Assembly (NCBI GenBank): GCA_015501585.1
Contig: JADNRY010000142.1
Span: forward strand, 62,001 to 126,000
Direction: 5' to 3'
Origin: Rhodocollybia butyracea
Lineage: Eukaryota > Basidiomycota > Agaricomycetes > Agaricales > Omphalotaceae
Length of the DNA: 64,000 bases
Part shown: in pieces, positions 21,600-33,862 of the stretch
How the letters are laid out: every line of letters starts with the position of its first letter
Position numbering within the stretch: position 1 is the first letter of the stretch
Made by a program: the position numbers and the translations under genes
Notes under the pieces: generated by a model
Seen by the model: the letters and a program-made list of their open reading frames with translations, nothing else
The model's database searches: none
Told to the model about the DNA's origin: nothing

Positions 21600-23460
21600 T
21601 CCAAAATGCCCAAATGTCCTATCATCAAGTCCTCCAATGTCTTTGTCATCCTTAGCCAATTTAGGAATTACTGGAATCCCAGCTGTAGTGGTAATCAATA
21701 GTATGTTGTGGAATCAGCTCAGAGTATGATAACCTTTTCCAATTGTACTATTAGAACTGTACAGAGAGATGGAGGAACTTGAAAATATGTATTGTGCTAT
21801 GTAATTGCAAGAAAAGTCAAGTAGTGCTTTTCTCATTAAGAAATTAAATAAAGTCATTCCGTAGACGCTTATGGCTCCTATATAACGAGCTCTTCTTTGC
21901 CAACCGTTTACTTTCAATCCTTCCTTACTGGAAGGCTACACTTTCCTCAAATAAGTCGGGAACTTACCAGACACGATGCGTGTTCACAAGTGAATGGGAT
22001 GGCTGTGAACAGAAAGTGGGCAGAATTGAAGAGGTGTAGTGGAGGCATTGGTAGAGATGCAGGAATCAGGAGGAAGCAAGAGAGACAGGGAGCAATTGGG
22101 AAGGAAAGGAACGTTTGTAGAAGAAATATCGGTTCGGAAACAAAGGCTTTTTGGCATTTGTTGGCCTTGTCCGTACTTTGCATGCCCATCGTCGTCGTTG
22201 TCGGCAATGACAACGTTCAACCTTCAGTTATCGTCTTTAGCAACCGAGGAAAGGTAAATCTCTCCTCTGGTTACTTTAATCTATCTTTATTTCCAACCCA
22301 ATCCAAACTCCGCCACTACTGGATCCAACCCGTATCATCCTACTCCCCGACTGTCCATTCCACATTTCCCATTTCCCAGTGCACTCTCGTCCAGCCTACG
22401 GCGCCTCTAGATCCGGTGGAAATTTCGTTATCGGATTCCAGGCTTGCCCTGTCATCTCATGGTGTAGGAAGTGTGCTGCCCCCGATTCCGCGATGTGCAG
22501 TCGCGAGAGCCCCGAGACCAATGTCTGGATCGGGATTGGGATCGGTTGCAGGTGTGGGTGCGGGATTGAGGTTGGGCTTGTTGAAGCCAGATGATGGTTG
22601 GGGTGCAACTGACACAGCGATCAGGGCTGAAGCGAAGGAAACAGGCGCTAGAGCCACAGCGGTAGGGGCAGCTGAGACAGACCATCGGAGATACAGCATT
22701 GGATTACTGGGTGAGATGGGTCTACCTTTCCATGAGGACTTGTCCTTTTGTAGCCATCCACTATGCGGCCACGTAGAAACCAGGTGGAATTCACCAGAAT
22801 AAGACTGTACGTTCACATGTGTGTTGATTCTTCAGACAATGGAAATTGTTGGAGAAAAGCAAAAGTATTCGAAGTAAGTACTGGAACGATCCCTAGATCT
22901 ACGCTCTTGCATCCCATTCCTTGCATCAAAGCAGTGAGTGAAAAGACACTTAACATCCCATAACTTCCAGTCTCCTCCAGCTCCTATTGTTGATACCTGA
23001 CCCATGAAATCCTGTATTTCATTCCCCTTGCTCAACAGGGAAACTGCATGCTTCTTGAATACACTGTCATTTTTTTTACCTATGAAGATCAAGCTAGCTG
23101 GTGATCCTCTTCCCCTTTCGCACGACTTGATCTCCTTGATGCACGTCCGATCCAAGCTGATGTATATTGAGGCGTGAGGGGGGAGCGGGAAAAAGTGTCT
23201 CTATTGTCCATTCTTCACCAGGTGGGCAGCAGGGTTTCCATCGATCACTGAGGTCATGTATTATCAATGAAATTATTACCGTTGAGAAGAACAACTTACA
23301 TTCTGGATAAGCACAACTACTTTTGACCATCTGTAACACGAGGAAGGGCGCTACCCGTGTCGACCCACTAAATACATCTAATTCCTCCTGGCTTGTAGGC
23401 GATGAAAGGTGGGGGCGAGGACGTCGGGCCAACTTATGGTCCTGGAGGGGTCGGATGCTA
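21600..23460. repeat. R repeat, copy 2
   Basis: Tandem to copy 1. From 21600 through 23878 it appears base-for-base equal to 45005-47282 apart from one C missing in the other copy (CTCCCCGAC here, CTCCCGAC there). That single indel cuts a 301-codon plus-strand frame (21897-22802) to 170 codons in copy 3, an argument against that frame being a gene. A minus-strand frame with PRPHLSSPTSQEELDVFSG near its right end is kept in all copies but unidentified. Confidence 0.88.
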
Positions 23461-24168
23461 AATGAATTGTAAGTCTTTTGAAAGATGAAAAACTCAAGGT
23501 ATACCCGTCTAAGTACACTGCTCATCTTCACTGGAAGTAAATGAGCACAAGCATAAACACCCTCAGCCAAATCACAGGGAAGTAGTAACAGGTAGAGTAA
23601 CGACTGGGAAATGCGATATATTTCTTGTCAATCATCTCAAGGGAATTCTTGAACGGGACTATCGAGGAGGGGAAGTTCGATGCCGAGTGGATACTGAGTT
23701 GATGAGAAAGACATTGCAGTAAGAAGACTAACTGGCTTGAGAAGGATCGTGCAATATAATGTTACTTCCTGGTGATGATGGCCTTCAGAGCCGTCGGGTA
23801 GATGTTATCCTCCTTCTCCATGACGAAGCGGATGCCTTCTGTAGTGTTGACAGTCGTGTCCATGTACAGGGCCAGATTCCAAGGCTGCATGTACGCCTTG
23901 TCCAGATCTAAAACCACGAAAGCATCATTGTCGGCATTGAGTGCAGATCTCTTCAGTGACACTGAAGGATATATCGGAGAAGCTGGTGGAATTTTCTTCC
24001 TCGAAGGTTTATGAAGAGGATTAGGAAGGACAAAGGAGAGACCCGAAGGAGGGTGGGTTAATCTGGGTATACTAAGCAAACGCACGAATCCGATGGCGAA
24101 GAAATGACTCACAGAAGACCCAATTGCCACCGTGATAGTTGGCCATTCCCCTTCCTCAAGGGCTCATC

Positions 24169-25520
24169 CCCAGTCAAAACCTACAATGAGAATCTCTGCA
24201 TAGATCTGAGGAAATCGATTAATTTCTGAAAAAAACTGATAAAATAACACATGCTAGAACTAGATTTCTTTTCGCACTGGCTTTCGTGCTTTCAAATCAA
24301 AGTTTTTTCAATCTAGTCGTCTTTACAAGTCTACGGACAGCCGAATTGCCTTCCAGGACTCTTCAGTCTCGTTTCTAACCACTTGGAGTTTTCTTTTCAA
24401 AATAGACAAGTCCAAGAGCCCGATAAATTCCGATATTCGGAAGCGAGCGGGTTTAGTGCCACGTACATCGTCCCATTCCTTCGTCCACAACCACGATGAT
24501 CCCACCATCATACGACGTCGACCAAGCCACATACTAAACACCTTTTCTATTCTTTTCGGCTCACAACCAAAGCAAATCGTCGAACTGGACTAGGGATAAT
24601 ATTGATATACCAGACCAACATTTCTTTAAGGGCGGTTTACAGTGAGTATTTTTTTCGCCTTACCTGCCGCCATCTACCCCTCTTTCAGCTATATCGAATA
24701 CATCACTCGCTCTTCCAGAACACAATCGCGTCTTCATACCACTTCACAACTTCAGCGATACTTGTATGGTCTGACAATGCTACTGTGTATTAATTTGGAT
24801 GCTTGAAGTTCTGGCTGGCTTGTGGTGCGTTCTTTTTCATTGCTATCATCTCCTTATCTGAATTAGCCTTAGTTTTATTGTTGTGGTTGCAAGCCTATCG
24901 TGGCCATCTCAACTTGACAACTACTGTGTGAGTTCCTTACGACTTCTTAGTGTAAACATGCTGATATTATGTCTGTATTCAGTGATGTCCAGCAACTGCG
25001 CATACAACCAATCCGCAGAAGGTGGTTCAATAGGGCTGGGTTGTACGTGTTCGTTTAGTTTATGTGACGCTCTACTAATTTCAGCATGACTGTCTCTAGA
25101 TATTCGCTACGCTACCGACGTGTGCCGCCTGTATCCACAATGCCGTCATTTAACTTTCTGTTCTGCTACCACCATGTCTCCGCTATCCGCTATGCCACCA
25201 GCACGGTTCCACTGCTCTGCCAACGCTATAGGAGTACACAGCCAGCGTACAAGTGGAGCGAATAGAGGGAGGCGGGAGCGTATAGAGGGAGGTGAGAGCG
25301 TATAGATGGAGGCGGGAGGCAGGCAGGATCTGTAGTTTCATGTCATTTAACAGAAATTCACAGATACTGGCTGTAATTGTCGTAGTGTATAGATCTATTC
25401 CAGAAGTTATCAGATGAAACGCAGAAAAAACGACAATTAGATGCGAATTTTGGCAGGCATCTGCATGATTACAGATTACTCAGATTTTCTCAGATTTTCT
25501 CGTTGTAGGTATTGACTGGG
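24169..25520. mobile_element. Anonymous 1352-bp element with inverted ends, inserted in the UBA2 pseudogene
   Basis: Left end CCCAGTCAAAACCTACAA, right end read inward CCCAGTCAATACCTACAA, followed on both sides by YGAGAA. A direct repeat GCTCATC (7 bp, possibly 8 with a shared G) flanks it at 24162-24168 and 25521-25527. Copy B of the segmental duplication has a single CCTCATC at the matching place (about 47568-47574), a natural empty site. Size of the target duplication suggests a hAT-type event. No transposase is seen; a 72-codon minus frame (24323-24541) is unassigned. Confidence 0.85.
25261..25320. repeat. Three tandem 20-bp units
   Basis: Units at 25261, 25281 and 25301 share ATAGAGGGAGG and GGAGCG blocks with one to three differences each. 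Located inside the inserted element near its right end. Confidence 0.85.
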
Positions 25521-27557
25521 GCTCATCGCCACGATTGACAAAATTTCGTCTCAAACTCCATTGTTATCTCCCAATCGGAACCCGCCAGAACACCCTTATC
25601 CTCATATACACTAACTTCTCGCTCGTTATTGCCCTTAAGACCGTTCACCACGTCGCACGCCGAGCCACAAAGGATTTTCGCGTATGTGTTCCGACAAATG
25701 CCACATCCACCGGATCCGGCCTTGAAAGTGTGATACGACTGAGTGGGATGGCAGGATTGCATTGTAGATGTACGCTGCGAAGCTTGTCCTGGGATTTTCG
25801 GAATAGATGCGGGGCTTGGGACCAGAGATATGATAGTGTTCGTGGTGGAATTGCTGGGATAATGTTTCCAGCCATTTCTGTAAAACGTTAACTGAAGATA
25901 CAAGCCTCAAAGAAACGATGATTACCTTTATTTGTGTTTTCTCCTCAATCCTGTAAGATGCAGAGCGCAGGTCGGATGGGGCTGTCTCAAAGTCCAATGT
26001 ATTGTCGTTGTCCTTGACTAGCTCTACTGTTTCGGCTTGACTGGGACCACTGGATAGACGAGGAGGGAGGCTACTGATACTGTGAAATAATGCAAGTTCA
26101 TAACAAGGATCGTCGTACCTAGTTCCAATTATCTTTAATGATAGCTTCCGCTGGTGCTTGAGAGCGACACGAGCGACAGCCGCGGGCGTAGAAGCAACAA
26201 GCTGGGTGGCCATTGGACGAAGAAGCCAGAGCCATTGTGATCGAGGCTTCGGACCGAGATGAGATGGGCGCTTATGTAGACGCTTGAATCGTGGAAATAA
26301 TTCCACACACTCTATCTTACCTTTAACCACAACTATAACCTTGCGATCTTACCAGGACTTTCAGGCGCCTCTTGAAAGCTTGATAGCTTGATATCTTGAT
26401 CTCCATACTCAATATTTCAATGCACGAGCTGCGGCTGGGTAAATGGAGGGTTGCGATGGACGCGGATGTACAACGGGTTAGGAATTGGAATGGACAGAAT
26501 GCAGCTGCTAGTAGTACCACGGTCCGTCAATACTTCAGGGACATTGGGATGGTGTTTGGATGTCCGAGGAGTTAATGAAGCTTGAAGGGACAATGGATCT
26601 GCTGGAGTGTTGCGACAAATTTCCTATCTAGGCAATTAGTTGCGCTTCTTCAGGTCGGTCTGCTTCGGTCTCTTCCATCACAAATACGCGTACAAGGACT
26701 TGCAACTGGTTTATATGGCAAAAGAGGGCTCAACGTCTCGGAAGGAGTAGGAGGGATATCCATCAATGGTCCATGGTACGCGGCAATCTTTCTCTTTGCT
26801 ACAGAGCTGGTACTGTATTGAAGATTCTCTGGTATACAAGTACAGACTAGTTTGTACATACTTAGTCAGAACTATAGAGCACGTGTGCAGATCGATCCCT
26901 CGCCTTTTTTAAATGGCATTTACGCGTACGCTTAGCTGCAGGCTTCACCATAGCCGTCCTTTGCAATTCTTATCAAATATCTCCCAAGCACAACCAGACG
27001 GATGTGCGGTGTACTTGTTTCCGCAACGACGTTCATTTGTCCTTCAGTTAGACATACTTCGGTGAAGCGAGTTATGCTGGGCAATATTTCGTTAGTCACA
27101 TCTTTTGTTATCGATGTTGGACTAACCATTCACTGCATCTGATGCTGTACTAAATTCTGGCTTGGAAGTAATTCTTAAAGGCGCATCCATCGGAATGGGT
27201 GGATGGACGTCCCTCTTTCCTTTTACTGTTTCAAAATGGGAATATTGGAGGAAAATATTGACGTAGGTCTGGACATTTTCGTTCTTCTCACTCTGTTTTT
27301 TTGACGCAACGTGTAATATCAAAGCCATGGAAGGAAGATATGATTGTATACTACTGACGACGTAGTATAGATTTATAGCAAAAGTCACAGACCACTGCAG
27401 GAACCAATATCTGTGCAAAATTGTGAGAATGTACCATCAGAGGTTCCTAAAATTTGAGAGAGAGAGTGCGTTTTGGCTTCGCTTTGATAATGCATGTTCT
27501 CATGTTGTAATTCACAGCATGGAGGATGGTATCAGCATATACAATGTTCGTTCAGAC

Positions 27558-28168
27558 AATACCATGCCTGCATGTGGAATAAATTAGCCTCCGGATATCA
27601 AACCTATACATAACCACATTCCTCGATGTACCTCCCCCTACTAACATGCACACACGCACCCATTTTCACAAGTCCTGAAATATAGCCTCGCAGAGAAGCC
27701 CTCCGTGCGCTGCACGCAGAATTACTCTGCATCGTGGGCCAAATGCCAAGGCCGCACCCACAGCAAGCTTCACGATTGAGGTGAGTCGAATTCTTCAGTC
27801 ACTTGTTTTGTACTATGAGTTCTCGAGAAGATATTGGCCCCTCTGTTTGCTGGCGATCATCTATGTCAGATGGAGGTTATGATCAAGGAGTTAACATGGA
27901 ATGGTGCAAAAGGGCTTGGGGTGGGTTTACTTTTGAAGGCTTCACGGTTATCATTACTCTACTCAAATTTGGACCGTCAATGAATTACCTGCAGCAACCT
28001 GAGTTTCCTCAAGAAACCTGACTTGACTTTACACCAAGGTGAGTCAAGAACCAAATGATCTTCTTTTCATACCAATGTTTTCCTATCCTGATCTTCGACG
28101 CGTTTGCATACGGCTCTGTTCGATGTACCACATATTACGCATGACATGATTCTCTGTTTTATGGGGGC
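27558..28168. other. Intergenic, no supported gene
   Basis: Between the end of the segmental duplication and the target duplication of the Plavaka-like element. A 72-codon frame (27803-28021) has no family signature. Confidence 0.5.
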
Positions 28169-28171
28169 TGA

Positions 28172-28285
28172 CACAGCGGGCAAGGACCGTGGCAGTTGAT
28201 TTGCAACTGATTTTAACGCAGTTGGGACGTGTTGCCCCACGCAGTTGCCGGCAAAGTATATAGCCGGCTCGGGCATATATTGATT
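28172..28285. repeat. Left terminal inverted repeat of the Plavaka-like element
   Basis: Contains consecutive short palindromes: CAGTTGATTTGCAACTG, a TTAACGCAGT half-site, and GCCGGC-containing arms around a TATATAGCC core. Matches the repeats of the 1290-bp element at 11186. Confidence 0.88.
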
Positions 28286-28777
28286 ACCGATTACCGGCTT
28301 AAATTTTATACTTCCTCCGTTTCTACCCTCATGTACTTGCTCTTGCCCTCGCCCTAATGCACTCGATCTCATCCTAATGTGCTGCTGGTGTGTCCCAACG
28401 GCTATAGGGCCAATTTGTTAATACTTCGCTGGTCAGACGTTGTCCAACCGCCAAGTAATCTCACTTTTCCTCGATTATCACTGGCCACGGGTACTTGAAT
28501 GTTTTGGGAAATAGTCTACTCTTGTGAGCTCTATGTGCACTTCTTCCATGCTTAAATCTGATTGCTTTTACCTTTAGATCTTCTGGTTGCGCTCATACTA
28601 CTATTTCTCAGCCATATGTCATTAGCGCCCTCAATGTATTTATCCCTCCTTAATATCACATTGTGGCTGCCTCACGCAACGCTATGTCACTTTCCTGATG
28701 CCTTTGTTTATACAAATATCAGTTTCTTTCTTTGATACCACTTCGTTTCTCTCTAGCCACTTCTCCTTGTCTTAACT

Positions 28778-30261
28778 ATGTCTGATATTCCTATGAACTC
28801 ATCACAACAACGAAAGCGTGCACGCGGCCAAAGTGCTGAACCAGACTCTTCTTCGACACCTCTAAAGAAAGCGCGACGGTCTGCAACATCGACTCCAGAT
28901 CAAACAAAGAAAGGCAAGAGGGAATGGACTGTGCCTTCATCACAGATTCCGAAAAAGGCGCAAGGGCTCAAGGTGCAAAATCCTCTCTCTTATTTTCTTT
29001 GTCTAATAGCTCTGTTATTGCAGCGTGCTTTAGATCTTCATATCCGCATTCTTTGGCGTCTTTTCACTCAGGACGACGTGCCTCCTCCAGTTGCTGGTAC
29101 AATTATCGAAAACTTCCAGGAACGCTTCAAATCTTCCGATGACATCCGAGCTCACATCGACGACCTCATATCTGCAGCCATCCCACCATCCAGAGACGCT
29201 CAGGATGCTGTTGCTGATGTACAGAGTACAGCACATATGGGGAATAGCCAGATTGCGAAAGAGACTAAACGCCTCAGTGCTGACCATCTCCTTGCGATGT
29301 TTAGTGCTGTTGCAAACGCTGGGCTCCCGATGTACTTGGAACTGTAGAATCCATGTACAATGCGCTACATGAACACCTTGCTCTTTCGACATTCAAAGTC
29401 ATTGCTGCCTCATTTGGATATACGTTCATGAATGTAGACCTTTCTTTCCTTCAAAATCATGGTTTTCTTGTGAAATTGTATCGGAGTTTTGTCTTTGGAC
29501 ATATGGCAGATAAAGCTCGAAGAGAGTCAAAGACACCTGGCCGTGTAGCGTCGGACAACCTCATGGTTAATGTTTACAAACGTCGAAACAAAGTGAGTGC
29601 TTATATTACTGGTCTATTGTTTTACGCTAATGTGAATTGTTAGACTCGTGAAACTCGTGTCAAGCAGTTGCGAGACGATGGTTTCAACCCTGCCGTTGTA
29701 CGCTTGGCGCAGCAGAACGAAGCACATTCCGATGATGAGCGTGATCCCAACTCAGCTCCTGATCACGACCGCTATCTCATTCATGAGAAGGAGGGACGAA
29801 GTACCCTTGTTACTGCTTTGTTCCGTGAAACAGATGAGCGGTATAGGAAAGCATTTCAACGAAGGACTGGAACTCGGTAGGTAATCTTATTCAGGCTATT
29901 GACTGGCACTGACGTTCGTTGTAGTGTTGACCGCACTCGCTTTGTTCCTGATGTACCAATTGGGGATTCAAAGATCACTCGCTACCCCAACGACGTTCCG
30001 ATTGATTATTTTGAGCCTGAGTATTTCAATCAAATGTCCGTTCGTGAGCGTGCAACGTACATGCAGAATGGGATTGCATTGCCGAAACCGGAGTTCTGTA
30101 ACACTTCAGCAGAGATCAGCGCATGGAAGAATTTGCCCGAGGATGAATTCATGGATAAGTATGGTAATGCGAAGCTTGCGCTGTACAATATTCCTACCAG
30201 GGCTGAATTGGAACAGTTGGATGAGTACGATGAAGAAGAGAATTACGATGACAATGAGTAG
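28778..30261 (+). CDS. Accessory (non-transposase) gene carried by the Plavaka-like element
   Basis: Spliced gene of a type I associate with agaricomycete hypothetical proteins, without a known domain. The N-terminus is basic and low in complexity (QRKRARGQS, KKARRS, KKGKREW), like a nuclear-localisation region; then a helical part starting ALDLHIRILWRLFTQDD; then HEHLALSTFKVIAASFGY; a basic TRETRVKQLRDDGF block; a conserved end with FEPEYFNQMSVRERATYM and LPEDEFMDKYGNAKLALYN; and an acidic tail (DEYDEEENYDDNE). Introns: 28973-29023, one from about 29593 to 29643, and one from about 29880 to 29924. A frame change near 29317 (VANAG to WAPDVLG) is not explained by an intron and may be a one-base lesion. 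Its position inside the inverted repeats, convergent to the transposase, suggests it moves with the element; function unknown. Confidence 0.75.
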
Positions 30262-30846
30262 TAGTGATATCCGGTCATTAACTTGTTTATGTACTAGATC
30301 CTACATAATGCTATGCATATTGTCTTGCTTACACCCGTCGATTGGACTCTCTTTCTTTGAGCCATAAGCTTCAATTCTACATATTGATGTGATGATTATA
30401 TGTAACTACATGCATGTCACGGCCCACAACGGCTACATGTGTGTCATGGTCCAGCTACTATACGTATAATTAACATTGCTGTAAGCTCATTATTTGAGAC
30501 TAATACTAGATATTTTATATTCATGGTACTATGGACTATTAAATCACTATCATAGGATACTTCTATCTTAGCTGTACACCCCCTGCCTGTACACCTGCTT
30601 GAATGCCCAAATGAACAGTCGGAAAGAATTAGATGCCATTGTCTGCAGGTTGTCTGCAGCAGCATCTTCCGTCAAATTTTCATGCCATATTTACAGCTGT
30701 AACAACTATATTTTGAAAGCGGTCCAAGGCTAGAAGCCATATCACATCACATACTGTACATTTCCAAAAAAAAAAAAAAAGAATCCTGATGGTTACTACA
30801 GGTTCTATATATAGAAGTACAGTATTTTGGTAAATTGTGATCAATA

Positions 30847-33800
30847 TTATCTGAGTCCACGATTTAAGGCCCAACAAGTGACAAGCGTTTCCTGAGGAAT
30901 ACCATATGTGCCAGGAGGTCTTCTGAGTGTTGTTAAGTGGGTAATAATATGGTGTGGTTCAATGACAATTCTTTGCTCAGACAATGCAGCTTCCACAACT
31001 TGACATTTGAAACGGGGGAAGGATGAATAAGGAGAGAGTGCAGTATTGATCTCAGTCAATGGACAGTAGACTTGTGCAAGAATGAATTTCCGTAGGAATC
31101 CCTCAAGTGGGACTTCCAAGATGCTTTCAATGACCCCAACAAGGGGCATCTGGGTCTGTGGATTGTGAAACTGAATGGAACTATTTCCTGGGTGTGAGGA
31201 ATGGACACTATAGGTGCGACCCTTGTTGTGAAATTCAGTGAGGTGCTTGGCATTTGGAGGTAAAATCAGCGCATGCTCGGGGTGAGGCAGGTCAGTGTAG
31301 CTGCGGTACGGCTGACCTATCAGGTGAAGATACTGCTGTATTAATAGATACTCAGTGTCCTGCAACTTGGGGGCTTTTGACAGAAACAGGGCAGTTCCTG
31401 AGGAGTCAAGTTCTTGTTGGACTGGTGCTTTTGTAAGATCCCCAGGCTCAAGAATAGTGTTGAAAGACTGTAGAAGTGGACTTGTAAACTCGTTATCATG
31501 CAATATGGCCAGCAATCGAGAGCGGCGAGCCATTTGCTTAAGCATGGTGTAATCAATATCATCTGACAAATCAGAAAATTATAAGTCAGGCCTGGATAGT
31601 TTATTAGTCACTTACAGAGATGCTTGTTAGTCTTGATTTTTTGCAGCATTCCATTTATCCGCTCCCCTGGAAACTCACTTAAGCCAGCTACTGGACCCCA
31701 ATATTTTAGAAGTGACTCATAGTGCATGGCATAGTGGTGATTTGGAAGTGAATGAAAATCAGTATAAAAGCTGTTTAATAGATGCACGATATGCAACATA
31801 ATGTGCAGTGAAGCTTTCTGCCTCTGCATTTGAAGTTGTAAAGGAGACAACAATGTTTGTGGCTGCAACAAGATAATAGAAACTTTGCAGCATATTGTTG
31901 TCCAGAGTATCAGGGTCTGTACTAGCTCTGGTCCATATTTCTGGAAGGATAAGTGGGAAGATAGCAGTGAAGAGAATGAGATATTGGTCAGCTTTAAGTT
32001 TTCCATGTCCCTTTTCTCCAAGGTTTGTAGGGGGACCAACCCAAGTTGGAAGGGTTATGTTCTGGATACAAGTATGTATGTCTTGAATCTCAGCATTTGT
32101 AAAGTCAAATGAAGCCTGAGTCACTGTATTGACATAGTCAAGGTCCTCCATATCACTGTCATCACTGTCATCATGCATCAAGATGTTTAAAGATGGAACA
32201 GGAGTAGCATGAGGAGTTGAGCTACTACTGGAGGAGAATGGTGAACTTCTTGAGTGAGGTGATTGTGGAGTTGATTCAGCTTCCAAAGCCTCTTGGTGCA
32301 GCTGCTCAAGCTCGTCTGCAGATTCTGAAATCTCACTCTCAGAATATTGCTCTGCATTTTGATCTGCAGCTATTGTTTTCTGAGTTTCATCATCTCAGCC
32401 TATACCCCATAATTTCCGGAGCTGATGCTGGAGCACACCTTCAAGCCAGTTGTGCATGAACCCAAGGATGGTATGGAGTACAGGATCCCAATATGGTAAA
32501 CGGTGCAATGAACTCCACCGTACACCTGTTGCCTTGGAAAATTCTTTCTTTGCACCTATGGTGATTAGATTGCGCCAAGTTTCTGCTTGTTGTTTCACCA
32601 CTACACCACTGCGGGGGGTCCATGAATCAAAATTCAAACCCTCAACCCCAGCCAATGTACAACTACAGAACCAACAGAAACAGTTTGCCTTGTGTGAAAG
32701 GAAGCCACCTGTTTCTCTGGCAGCAGGCAAATCTGCAACAAGTGGAATGATTCGGGTTTGGACAGGAACACCTTCGGGATGACGGTGTGTAATTATACGT
32801 CTTCCTGGTGGTTGATACTGGAGAATAGTGTCAATGACAGGATTAAGCAAATGTATAAGCCGAGGGAGGGAGATTCAGGCAGTATAAGATAATAGCTCCA
32901 CATGAGACTACCTTGCCTATAATATGGAAGTGTCAGATTATTCATAGCATATAAAGTGAAAAAAATTATACCAGCAATCTTGTTGGTATAAGGATTGAAC
33001 CAGTCAATATAAAGACTGAATACAAGGTGGTAACGGTTACTGAGATAGTTGTGCAGGTCCTTCCAAGCAGGACTGTCCTGACAGTCATGCATTTCTGCAC
33101 CAAATGCAGCAGGAGTATGAAGAAAGGCACTCTCCAAATACGCTTCTGTTGTTTTTTCGTGAGAGGAAAAAATGTAACCAGCTTTCAAAGTTCTGAGTAT
33201 TATATAGTGTCTTGGGAACCCATTTAGAGCGGTGACCAAATCGCTGACGTCGCCACAATTCTGCACCACATACTCTAGCACCAGGTGACTCCTTCCAGCC
33301 ACAATGCCAAGGTAGTGTTCCAATATCTATAGCAAGATGGGCAACAAATGCTCCTAATAATGTCTGGTTCACTGCCGCAGATGTGGTATGCAGTGCGAAT
33401 ATCCTGAGGAATGTGAACTGCTGGAAGTTTAACATTAACACCAAGATTTGATGTCAATGCAACTTCAACAATATTAAATGTAGTGGACAGAATGAGTTGA
33501 AGAACCTTGAGAATAATATTGGCAGTATTTCGACTGACACCAGCTGTGAGATTAAGCCATATGACCAGAGTACAGCAAAGATTGACAATAAGTGATGTAT
33601 CAAATGCAAACTCTGTATTTTGGTCAAGATTAGCATTACTATTTATTAGATGTAGAAATGTACCTTTGGGTTTCTCTGTGACAAGCTTTGGTGTAGATAA
33701 AGGTGTTTGGTTTTTGTTAGCTGGCTCAAAAACAGCCTTACGTTCATGCTGAAGTCGAGTAGTCGTGCTGACCTCACACCCTGGTTGGGCAACCCCATTG

Positions 33801-33862
33801 ATCATGACCTGCTTGCGTCTACAGTTAACACAAGTACAGATCACCATTTTTGGGACTAGCAA
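30847..33862 (-). pseudogene. Plavaka-like transposase with about four frame changes
   Basis: Large agaricomycete-type DDE transposase. N-terminal Cys cluster ICTCVNCRRKQ (about 33820), then SLIVNLCCTLVIWLNL and a helical part with IPQDIRTAYH, LHNYLSNRYHLVFSLYIDWF and NPYTNKIAG (about 32960-33060), DLPAARETGGFLSHK followed by CFCWFCSC (about 32650-32740), RWSSLHRLPYWDP with MHNWLEGVLQHQ (about 32420-32530; the PYWDP...MHN pattern is a strong signature), an acidic Ser-rich insert (about 32160-32280), and FPGERINGMLQ (about 31640-31670). An intron lies at about 31562-31613. Breaks in frame sit near 33325, 33155 (run of A), 32865 and 31765 (run of T). These mostly lie at homopolymers, so either decay or base-calling errors are possible. 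Start at 33862 or the Met five codons later. Confidence 0.85.

Larger units (their letters stand above)
23790..26268 (-). pseudogene. Decayed UBA2 (SUMO E1 catalytic subunit) C-terminal half, copy A
   Basis: UBA2 with AOS1 activates SUMO in the nucleus. Here only the part after the adenylation core is seen, in order on the minus strand: LKHQRKLSLK (about 26150), DNDNTLDFETAPSDLRSASY (about 25950-26010; UBA2 usually has DDDTLDFVTAAANLRS), EMAGNIIPAI (about 25840-25870), CGICRNTYAKILC and EREVSVYEDKGVL of the ubiquitin-fold region (about 25590-25690), then, beyond an inserted element, EEGEWPTITVAIGSS-like remains (about 24120-24165) and PIYPSVSLKRSALNADND (about 23930-23985). Frameshifts and the insertion make it non-functional. 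The N-terminal nucleotide-binding part and catalytic-Cys region were not found in the window. Confidence 0.82.
23461..27557. repeat. Segmental duplication, copy A
   Basis: Collinear with copy B (46865-49627). Beyond 23878 the identity drops abruptly from near 100 percent to a clearly diverged level, and stays so to 27557, where the shared GCATATACAAT block ends. Contains a UBA2 pseudogene on the minus strand and a 1352-bp inserted element (24169-25520) absent from copy B. Residual open frames between 26.3 and 27.5 kb are not recognised. Confidence 0.85.

Noticed and set aside
21897..22802. 301-codon plus-strand frame in R repeat copy 2 as a gene
   Set aside because: Cut by a one-base difference in the otherwise identical copy 3 and not kept in copy 1; no recognisable domain.
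21600..23878. Helitron or LTR element as explanation of the R repeats
   Set aside because: No TC/CTRR ends, terminal hairpin, LTRs or target duplications at the copy borders.
23762..24130. HPP-family membrane protein (LTHPPSG in a 122-codon minus frame)
   Set aside because: The frame runs through an intron; neighbouring blocks show it is the C-terminal tail of UBA2.
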